This document shows positions 14,931 to 23,469 of a stretch of DNA of 64,000 bases, piece after piece; within the stretch, counting starts at the first letter, position 1; every line of letters begins with the position of its first letter. The notes under the pieces are model-generated. The model worked only from the letters and a program-made list of their open reading frames with translations. It was not told where the DNA came from and did no database searches. The translations under genes and the position numbers were made by a program. Origin of the DNA: Vesta saturnalis (taxonomy: Eukaryota > Arthropoda > Insecta > Coleoptera > Lampyridae); NCBI GenBank assembly GCA_036346205.1, contig JARFJB010002137.1, positions 801,001 through 865,000 of the forward strand, read 5' to 3'.

Positions 14931-15288
14931 AAATTACTTCACTTCTCTTAATTTCCACTTTGTAGCTTGGAAGGTCGTGTGTTCTCAATAGTAATACAAC
15001 TGTAATGATGATTATCGAAATATAAATACCTTCGATTTTGAGTAACATATGTTACGAAAAAGAGAAGGTATTTGTGATAATCAGATTATTCAACGAAAGT
15101 AATAACGTAAGTGATTCAAATAAATATTTATTTATTATAATTGATATTAAGCGAAAATAACACGTTATTTATTATAAATATTAATATTTAGTTCATAACA
15201 GTTTGAACGATTATCAAATCGAAAATTGTCCAAATCTACTTCATTGTTTCTTACAGCTGTGGACGTAGTCGTCAAATTGACATTTGAG

Positions 15289-16384
15289 TCAGTTTTTTCT
15301 TAAATTGGAAACAATTTCATTATGGTGATCTTTGCTTATTTGTAAATATGGTTTTATTGATCTTGAACTATTGTGACCACTAATTTTAATAATTTGTTGT
15401 TCTCCAATTCCAGAACTCGCCAGTTGACTAACTGCTGTTGATCTATTCGAACGATTCGAAATCTTTACTCTTTTTGTGTCCAGTTCAATCATTTGAGCAG
15501 CAGACTTGGTCCATTTATTAATTTCGTTAATACCAACTGGCATATTCTTATACCATGGACTATTTGGCGTTTTGTTCCAGTTATTATTCACTATTAAAAA
15601 TAAACGATCACTTTTAATGTTATCTCTTCTTTTTGACATAAATTTATTGAATAAGCGAACGGGGCCATTTTCAGGATTTCCAATATTTGGTACGACCCAT
15701 TTACTCTCAGCCATATGTTTTGCACTCCCTTGTGCAGTTTTTGTGAATATTGCGTTATATTCCTATCTTCCAGTTGGAGATCCATCGTTTGAAATTTCTT
15801 CTTTGAAATATTGCACCAAAGATTGACAGGCCTCGCCGCCTCACCAAGCTAACTCGACTGCTAAAATGTGGTATAGTTTCTTCTGCAATCCATTTGGAGT
15901 ATCCTCGTCCCAAAGTTGTATTATATCCGTTAATTCGTCGGTTGTTAAAGAAGCAGAAGGCATTTTTCTCTTTTCTGGAATTTTTTGAAGCTGTTTTCTC
16001 TTCGTATTTTTTGCATCTCTGGCGATTTTAAACGCTATATCTTTAAACGGATCGAATCGTCTATTAAATTCATTATAAGATTTTTCTTGTAGTAATTTAG
16101 CAGAATTATTCCAAATTGTTTTTATTACCATTTCCTTATACTCGCTACCCATCAGCTTTACGCATATTAAATGCCCATTCCGCGAGTATATTGGCTAGCA
16201 CTTCATCATGTGTATTTTCCTCGAGTTGGTAATTTCGAGCCTCGCAAAATTCACTATATTGCTTCCATATGTACTTTTTAGATCTTACGGTATTATTGGG
16301 AACGTTTTCTTTTACTTCCTTTGCAATCTGCTTCAGATTATAATTACCAAATCTATTTTCCGCTGGAGGATTCATTTTAATCAC
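15289..16384 (-). pseudogene. Crypton-type tyrosine recombinase relic 1
   Basis: Three minus-strand frames in order: 16384-16145 (MNPPAENRFGNYNL then a core-binding-like KYIWKQYSEFCEAR), 16152-15841 (continues with KKLYHILAVE at its end), and 15714-15289 (MAESKWVVPNIGNPENGPVR...). The last contains NRSNRSTAVSQLASSG and SGHNSSRSIKPYLQI, which fit the C-terminal catalytic block of tyrosine recombinases (the G-H pair and the final Tyr) in the DUF3504/Crypton family seen in insects. At least two frame changes separate the parts. Cryptons integrate through a tyrosine recombinase and lack inverted repeats, and none are seen here. Confidence 0.65.
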
Positions 16385-16880
16385 TATCTACGTCTGACAT
16401 TTATGACATGTTAATGTCACATCATCGTAGGTAACTACGTATGTTTATTTTGATTTGTTAATCAACCAATTAAATACCGAAATACAAAATCGAAAACACT
16501 GATTTTCGTTTATCAACACGCATTTATCCACCAATCAATATCTTGCGTTTGCTCTGTCGTTGAATAATCTAATAAATCTATTACCCTTTAACAAGGATAT
16601 GTTTATTTTAAAAAGATTATTCTATTAACCTCTCCATTAATTACCTTGCATGTATGTCCTCCCACTCCACTAATTTGTAATCTATGTATGTGGTAAGAAC
16701 GATTGAAAAATCCTTGGCCAGTTTTGAAATAATTCCCAATTTTGTATGAGTATTGAAATTAACTCTTAAGCGTTTTATTAAAGAAACGGATAATGTTTAA
16801 CAACATATTACCTTTGTAGTATTTTTCACCGAATAGTTCTAATGCTTTATGATTTGAGCTAATATCTCACCTAGTATATG

Positions 16881-18010
16881 CAGAGACAACACAGAGACGT
16901 GTAACTCCATAGGCAATTGTGTTCGCTTTTAGTTGCATTGTGTGTCCTTGTTAAACTACAAGAAAAATCTACAAGTGTATCTTTGTTGTTCAATCGAGAA
17001 GGCATTAGTGATGTCGCCACTGTAAAATGAATTTTCAATATGTCATTTGTATATATCATTTGTGTTTCGTACATTGAACTTTTTCGTATTGTAGGTTTTT
17101 TGTGTACATTTTGTTATTAATCTTATTAATACGTTACTATTTCCTATTTAGTGTTTATTTTAAATATCTTGTGTGAATGTGCGTGTGTTAGTTAGTTAGA
17201 TTTAAACTAAAATTTAAAAAATAGAAGTGTACGCTTATTATAATTGGTACTACGACCACATTAGATTATATTTAGTGGTATTTACTTGATTGAAAATTTG
17301 TAAGTATGCAACCCCAATATTTCCTAACAACTGAAAACTGAATGTTTATTGTAGAGTCTATATTCGCTTCAAAATGCCCGAATCATTATGTTTAGTGTGT
17401 GGCGCGCACAAAAAAGAAACCGAAAAAATGCATAATTTTCCAAGGAATCTTGAAAAGTAAGTTTGAACTTAATGTGAGCATACATAAATTCCGACTCTTA
17501 TTTATTAGATCAAAAGTATGGCAAGAGAGCATTGGAATAAAATTTATGCCTGGTGTTACACTGCAAAATTATTTAATTTGTAGCAAGCATTAATAACGTT
17601 CGTATATGGAAAGGTGTATCTGTACCTTTTTATAATCTAAGCAATTATACAACTAAAACGAACTTCTTACAAGAGGTTTATCGATAAAATTATTTCAGTA
17701 AATTATGTAAAAGCTTACAACAGATCAATTATTTTTCATTTGTGTGTAAAACTATGTAATGTATAAGTATGCACATATATGTATATTTTTTTAATAAATT
17801 ACATATTAATTATACTTAATACTGTCTTTCAGTTTCTTTATTCAATGGTAAAAGGAATAAAATATTAAAGGTAAATGAAAACATTTATATCTCCCGCTCA
17901 TTTTTAAATCGACATGTCCGCCACCTACTTTCACTTTCCACTACAGTTGACCAATGCATTATTGCGGCCAAGAATTATACATTAAGTTACACGTCTCTGT
18001 GTTGTCTCTG
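16881..18010 (+). mobile_element. P-like element with a THAP-only gene
   Basis: A 26-bp perfect inverted repeat starting CAGAGACAACACAGAGACGT (16881-16906) returns inverted at 17985-18010. Flanks share GTATATG on both sides (16874-16880 and 18011-18017), close to the 8-bp duplication of P-type transposons. The 1.13-kb interior carries a two-exon THAP gene and no visible catalytic domain. Confidence 0.75.
17374..17593 (+). CDS. THAP-domain-only protein (two exons)
   Basis: Exon 1 is 17374-17456, the intron 17457-17508 (GTAAGT...TTATTAG), and exon 2 17509-17593; the spliced product is 55 residues. It starts MPESLCLVCGAHKK, contains HNFPRN, then KSKVWQESIG, and ends CSKH just before the stop. 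The Cys-x2-Cys...Cys-x2-His set, the FP pair and the central Trp are those of a THAP zinc finger, the DNA-binding domain of P-element transposases. Since the frame stops right after the final zinc ligand, the product would be a bare DNA-binding domain. This is like truncated P products that act as repressors, but that role is inference. Confidence 0.65.
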
Positions 18011-18017
18011 GTATATG

Positions 18018-18774
18018 TAAAATTTTAACTGTCACGTTTAATAGTTATTTAATACCATTGTAAAAGTAGTAGTCTTGGTTTGATTTTAATTTAACCTTTA
18101 CTATTATTATTTAGTCACACTAGTTCTTACCACGACGACATTTGACTTATTTAGTCTCCTCATAAGACCCAATTAACTGCTCTAATTGTAAAAAAATTAG
18201 CTTTTTCTACAACTGCCACAAAATGATGACATTAACGCTTCAATAAGTGTGCGTGAATTTGTGCTTCACGCACATGACTAATATTTTATTATGTTATTTT
18301 ATTTTGCCACCATAATGTTCTTTATTTCATTTTGCCACCATATTGTTCTTTATACGCCTCCAAATGCGGGCGTAATGTGGTCTTTATAGCACGGAAATGT
18401 CATTGATGCTAAGCAGCATGATTTACAGCAAACACATGACATGATATATAATAGCAATATCACAGTATCTTAGTAACAACAAATTAGCCTACTGTCGACT
18501 TTATTTCACTGCATTTGCATTTAAAAATTTGCCGAAAATACTGAATCTTTTTAATATTTTGTTCCAGTTTCATGGTGCAAAATAAAATAAAACATTGTAT
18601 GTACCACGGGCATAATTGTAGATTATGCCCTTAATACATAAATATCTGTAAAAATTATGGTCAACGAATGCACTTGGACTTTTAATTAATAAATGTCATC
18701 CAGAAGTATATATTTTAATTTTACCAGGATTTGGAATAATCTCTCAATAATACATTGGAATTTGAACAAAAAAT
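18018..18774. other. No gene seen
   Basis: AT-rich DNA with a near-repeat of ATTTTGCCACCATAATGTTC at about 18300 and 18337. Nothing coding is recognised. Confidence 0.4.
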
Positions 18775-18843
18775 AACTAAATTATTTATTAATTTTATAA
18801 TGAATATTGATATTGATAGTGCAATCGGAACACTTATTAATTA

Positions 18844-19227
18844 CAGAAACAGGAACAGGCAACGTATTTCATTCCCTCCCCAAGGGGGAGGGCGGGATGC
18901 TCGAGCTTCCCGAGCTCCTTCAACCACAATCATGGATTCCCAGCATACATACATACATTACGTATATATGCATGGTGGGATTAAGGATGGGTATGGTCAG
19001 GATAGAATGGGAAGGAACGGAGTTAGGGTTCTGAGAGGGAAAATACTACCCCAGCATTCGCCTAAGTAGCCGCACATGGTGTGCATATACGCAGTGACCA
19101 TGCCGCTACATGTGTATGAGGAAAACCCCCTGAAAAAACCTCATACAAGGTAGATGGTAACGGGAATCGAACCCATTACCTCTCGAATGCTAAGCAGGTC
19201 GTGTCACCACTACGCTACCAGCTCGGT
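18844..19227 (-). repeat. tRNA-derived SINE with 12-bp target duplication
   Basis: The minus-strand start TACCGAGCTGGTAGCGTAGT and GGGTTCGATTCCCG form A and B boxes at tRNA spacing with a TTAGCAT anticodon-like loop, followed by a body of about 300 bp ending at CAGAAACAGGAACAGGC. The repeat ACTTATTAATTA is found on both sides (18832-18843 and 19228-19239), which fixes the boundaries. It lies in the C-terminal part of the Crypton-type pseudogene. Confidence 0.8.
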
Positions 19228-19972
19228 ACTTATTAATTAGCTTCGTACTAGATAATATTGTTGTTGCACTAATTTGTTGTTGCGATGTCGTTGCCGAGGG
19301 TAAGCTTCCAACGTCCTCGATGGTAGACGTGGCTGCCAAGTTTAATATTTCAATCTTGTTATTTAGACAGTCTTCAACATATCCTTCCGCTACGGAGGAG
19401 ACTACCAACGTCTGTGTCTTTTAATACTCAGCAAATCTTCACCAGCATTGGCTAGAAGAGTTGTAAAAGACCTTCTGAAGCAGGGGCTCTTGTAGTTTTT
19501 AGGGTTCTTTTTCTTCAGAAATGCAGCAACAGGACTGGGTATTTCTCTAATTTTATTCCTACGTTCTGATTTATACATCTGTCTTTTGCATACTTCAGAA
19601 AAAGACGATTGATTGTACTATGTAATGGTCGCAAACCTCTCTATTTTCTGTATATTTCAATGTATTCTAATCTTGAAACCGTAAACGTGCGATCTCTGTG
19701 AGTCTTGGTATCGACTTTGACAACTAATACGTGCCCCATGCGGTCCAGGTCATCTATTGTCATTTTTGTTAGTTCTTGCCTGCGACAGGCACCACACACT
19801 CCCAAAATCACAACTGTCTGAAATCAAACAAACCTAATATCAAATATTTCATTATTAATTTTGTTAAATACATAAATACATATTAAGTTTTGTTATGAAC
19901 GAATAAGTTCAAAGGTATATATGTAATTAAATATTATTATTAATTTTATTAAATACATAAATAAAAAGTTTA

Positions 19973-20043
19973 CCTCGAGTAGGATTTGAACCTACGACCT
20001 GTACTTTGCTAAAGTACCGCGCTAACCATCTGCGTCATCGAGA
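19973..20043 (-). tRNA. tRNA-Ala(AGC)-like sequence in a repeat
   Basis: 71 bases that fold as a cloverleaf: acceptor TCTCGAT/CTCGAGG, D arm with TGGTTAGCGCGG, an anticodon stem GTACT/AGTAC with loop TTAGCAA (anticodon AGC), and a T arm with GGTTCAAATCC. No CCA is encoded. Since the same sequence and the same 3' tail occur three times in the window, it is more likely a SINE-type or amplified repeat than a working gene. Confidence 0.5.
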
Positions 20044-20117
20044 TACAAGCCCCCATCTATGTAAATTTTGTCTTTATGTATGTAGAACTGATGTAAATTC
20101 TAAATATAAAGAGATTA

Positions 20118-20182
20118 CAATCAGATGGTTAGCGTGGTACTCTAGCAAAGTACAGGTCGTAGGTTCAAATCCTACTCGAGGG
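20118..20182 (+). tRNA. tRNA-Ala-like sequence, opposing copy (5' end incomplete)
   Basis: TCAGATGGTTAGCGTGGTAC through TCCTACTCGAGG repeats the 19973-20043 sequence on the other strand, with an intact B box and anticodon loop CTAGCAA, but the 5' acceptor strand is replaced by the palindrome spacer. A pseudo-tRNA. Confidence 0.5.
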
Positions 20183-20558
20183 AAACTTTTTATTTATGTA
20201 TTTAATAAAATTAATAATAATATTTAATTACATATTTACCTTTCGTTCATAACAAAACTTATAATAAACGTAATATCAGTACAGTAGTTTTTGCTAAACA
20301 AAATTTTCCCCTTCATCGACAAATAATTTTGATCGTCTGCTTCGGCTATAAATTTTTCGATATCATCCTTTGTCAAAATAGCAGTTATTTTGCAACGATA
20401 GTCGACACTTACTTTTTAAGTAGGGTTTCAATTTTGAAAATTTCCCAAGCTTTATACTTACTTTCACACTTAATGTGCTCTTCAACATTGAAAAAGTAGA
20501 GCAAAGCGATTTTTGTTCTAAGTAGTACGCTAGCATTATATCTTCTGTAATTCCTTTT

Positions 20559-20564
20559 ACCTTC
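20559..20564. repeat. Left 6-bp target duplication (accttc)
   Basis: Identical to 29153-29158 on the other side of the 8.6-kb element. Six bases is the duplication length known for Polinton/Maverick integration. Confidence 0.85.
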
Positions 20565-21110
20565 AGTAGTAATGAGGCACCTTAACACATCTGGCAACAC
20601 TGCATAGATTTTGACGTCACAAGACCGCCCACGTGTGAGACCGGATTTTCCACCCTTATTTTTACTCGCTTACGTGTAGGACGTGTTTTTCTACCCCTAT
20701 TTTTGCACATCCACGTGTGAGACCGTATTGTCAACCCTTTCTTCTCGAGGGTTGACCCTAATTAAAGCTTTTTGATTTTAATGGCATACGTGAAGGACCG
20801 TATTACCTTATTTTTTATGATTTCTTTTGGGGGAGCCTTACGGTTGTATTAAGGACCTTTTGACAGCTAGAACTTTTTTGTGATTGCTAACGTGAGGACT
20901 GTATTTAGGGGGTGGGGGCTGGTCCTGGCTTAGGGCTGTATTTAGGGGTGGGGTTGGAGCTTAGGGTTGTATTTAGGGGTCTGGGGCTGTATCTAGAGGT
21001 AGGGTTGTTTTCTGGCAATTATCTTCAGCCTTAATTAAGGTCCTTTTGGTTGTAACCCTAGAGGCTAGGTAATTGTGTATGTTCTTTTTAAATGCTATCT
21101 TGTATGTGTA
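20565..21110. repeat. Left terminal inverted repeat with ACGTG iterons
   Basis: Pairs with 28606-29152. Landmarks from the tip inward: TTGACGTCAC at 20611-20620; five ACGTG-led units at 20631, 20672, 20713, 20788 and 20889, most continuing as (T)GAGGACCGTATT-like text; three GGGCTGTATTTAGGGGT units at about 20930-21000; then GGTTGTAACCCTAGAGGCTA. The regular ACGTG units look like iterons or protein-binding sites. Confidence 0.8.
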
Positions 21111-23400
21111 TAGAACATTTTCGATTTGTTCTTGGTCCTTTACCCTTCCTGTAATTATATGTGCGCCCTAACCTAATTTTATAAGACAGATATAAGAACG
21201 TTGCCCCTATAATGACACCCCTAATGTAATTGCCCTAACTTAATCTTATAATACTTGTCTTGACCCCTGCCTGAGATGTACGTTAATTTTGAATTTGTGA
21301 TGCCATCTAGTGGTGTATTTTCAACTAGCGAGTATTTTCTGTAAAAGTTGATCATGCACGCCTAGCTCTTACGCTCTCTTTTGACTCTTTCTCACCCACA
21401 CGGAAACAAATTAATTAATTAACAAATCGTTAATGTCATGTACAGCGAAATAAGAATTTTATTAAGACAATAACACATAACAACTTATTTTATAATACTT
21501 TTTTTCTACTTGAATATTAAATTTGTTGTTTTACCTGCTGGTCCTAAAAAGAACCGAATGAAACGCCTTTTTAATCTTGAGTTACTCATTAAATTGGTAT
21601 ATGCGTTGATCCTCCGCCTTGAAATACTTGTAGTAACGGTTAAGTAGCATACATTTAAATTCTATCAGTTCAACAGTAACCTTTTCTCCATATTTGTCGG
21701 TACGTGTCTAAGATTAAGTATTTTGTATTCAGCACCAACTCCAATAGTACTTAATATTTTTTAAAAGGGCTTAAAACATGTCGATTCTTTTAGGTTAACT
21801 AAATTCATATCTGTAGTAATAACACAGCATTAAAGTGCATGATGGAATAAAATAAATAAAGTAAAGGTTAAAGCAAAAATAACTCACCAGTGCTTATTGA
21901 AGAAGTAGGAAATCAAGTGAAGGTAGTACATATTTCATTCGTTTTTATAGCTAGATCTAATTACCTCAGGGTCTTTACACAAACAGGCATAGACAGGAAG
22001 TTTTACATATTTATTTGAAAGAATGTATTTTTCTCATTAGAAGTAATTTAGGGAATTACTAAAAGTAAAAAACCACTTTCTATATGTTATATAACTAGTT
22101 CCATCGTTAATATAACATATAGTAATTTTTAAAAATGCAGCTTGATTAATAACAAAGCGAAATGAATAGTATTTTTAAAACAAACAAAATTGTTTTGATA
22201 GATGTTTTATAAAAAAACCTCATTAGGCCTGGAAAAAAATTTATAATTACTTATACATAGAGTTAAATAAACGTGTTTTTATATGTTATATTAATTACCG
22301 TTTGCGTAATTACATAATCCTGTTATTTTCAATAATTTACAAACTGATTATCAACAATGAGTAACATGCTTTCTTAAAAACAACTAAAAACCACTAAAAA
22401 TGATTTTATTTTTATTTATCCTATGTTATAGAACACTTATTTTGATTTTAATTGTAAGTTATACCAACATGTCTTACTTATAACCTATAATGAAAATACA
22501 AAACGGTTTTAATAATAATTTATTAAACTGCGTTGTGGGTGAGACAGTGTGATAATTCTGCAGTTAAACAGCATATAAATTACTTGAAAAAGATGGCTTT
22601 TCAATATTATTTATATTGTATAATGCCTGAGTAATTACGACCTCATCCTAGATATACGTGTTATTAATAATTATTTATTTGAATGAAGTTTAAGAACGAC
22701 TCTCTGACATATAAAACTGTTTTTTCTTTACAATACAACTTATTATTACAAAAGAGTTGCATAAATTATCAATAAAAATTCATAGGGTGGAACTTTAGTG
22801 TTAGATCAATTTTTTCCATGTCTCAATAACAACATATTATACCATTGATGTATTTCAATTTTAAAAACTCAATTGTAGAATCATGAGGATCAGTCCAGAT
22901 AAAATAGACTTTTAATTATGTTCATAAAAATCTGAAATATAAGAATAAAAAGTGTATTTAAAGATTACTATCAAAAAACTGTTCTGTAATAAAAACGATG
23001 AAAATAAAAAGGTCTTAGATTTTAAGCGTACTTTTACATTTTAATTAAAATTATTTTTTCCAATGAATTTAAACGAATGGTCTAGTTTAGCAATAAACGT
23101 TTTATACCATAATGAATAATAACAAACGCATAGCTAAAATAAAAATTAAAATTATTACATTTCTTTTAATGCCAATTTTTGCTTCGTATGCACAATTATG
23201 TTATTACCTGACTTCACCTTCAGGTCAATCGAAGATAAAATATCATACTTATTTTACCTTGAGAGAATTGTTAGCCTTGAGAAAACAAGCTGGGCTTGAA
23301 GTTAGTCTTGAGAAAATTGTTAACTATGAGAAACAAGTTGGCCTTGAAGTTAGTTAGTCATAGGTTTTAAGATAGCCTTGAAATTAGCCTCAGGACCTGG
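21111..23400. other. Gene-free 5' region inside the Polinton-like element
   Basis: About 2.3 kb without a credible gene. At 21250-21430 it holds GATGCCATCTAGTGGTGTAT...TGATCATGCACGCC and TTAATTAATTAAC, the same subterminal block found at 41510-41720 and 52190-52330 and inverted at 42830-43000 and 53860-54000. A weak copy of the dispersed repeat (see 10008) lies at 22685-22765. Three imperfect TTGAGAAAACAAGCTGGGCT units lie at 23255-23390. Confidence 0.5.
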
Positions 23401-23408
23401 AAGAATAG

Positions 23409-23444
23409 TATAAAAGCGTACGCCAGGGTTTAGTTAATTTAGTT
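23409..23444 (+). promoter_or_regulatory. Candidate core promoter of the polymerase gene
   Basis: TATAAAAG at 23409-23416 with TTAGTT about 30 bases downstream, close to the insect initiator, and an ATG at 23470 that begins the first exon. The decayed relative E1 has the same arrangement at 1187-1226. Confidence 0.5.
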
Positions 23445-23469
23445 CTGTTTTGAAGAGCATCACATCATC

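Larger units (their letters stand above)
19891..20262. repeat. Palindrome carrying two head-to-head tRNA-like genes
   Basis: Arms of about 150 bp (19891-20030 and 20123-20262) are inverted copies containing a tRNA-like sequence plus an AT-rich tail (AAACTTTTTATTTATGTATT). The spacer of roughly 90 bp (AGATACAAGC...GAGATTACAAT) also returns at 60835-60915 in the orientation that places it upstream of a third tRNA-like copy. The arms extend into TTTTGTTATGAACGAA on both sides. It interrupts the Crypton-type pseudogene. Confidence 0.75.
18775..20564 (-). pseudogene. Crypton-type tyrosine recombinase relic 2, main part (interrupted)
   Basis: The minus-strand reading continues from 29153-29289 across the Polinton insertion. 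From 20564 leftward: ITEDIMLAYYLEQKS, FSMLKSTLSVK, a shift, LTKDDIEKFIAEADDQNYL (about 20370-20315), then after an inserted palindrome VILGVCGACRRQELTKMTI (about 19800-19750) holding the catalytic Arg, HRDRTFTVSRLEYIEIYRK, and VSSVAEGYVEDCLNNKIEIL near 19400-19345. After a 384-bp SINE the C-terminal NxxxCTINININ stretch lies near 18800. This matches the DUF3504/Crypton recombinase order. Stops at several points show it is inactive. It hosts three later insertions and is therefore older than all of them. Confidence 0.65.

Noticed and set aside
23112..23357. 81-codon frame starting MNNNKRIAKIKIKIITFLLM
   Set aside because: It covers imperfect TTGAGAAA-type repeats, has no family resemblance and lies upstream of the promoter of the polymerase gene.
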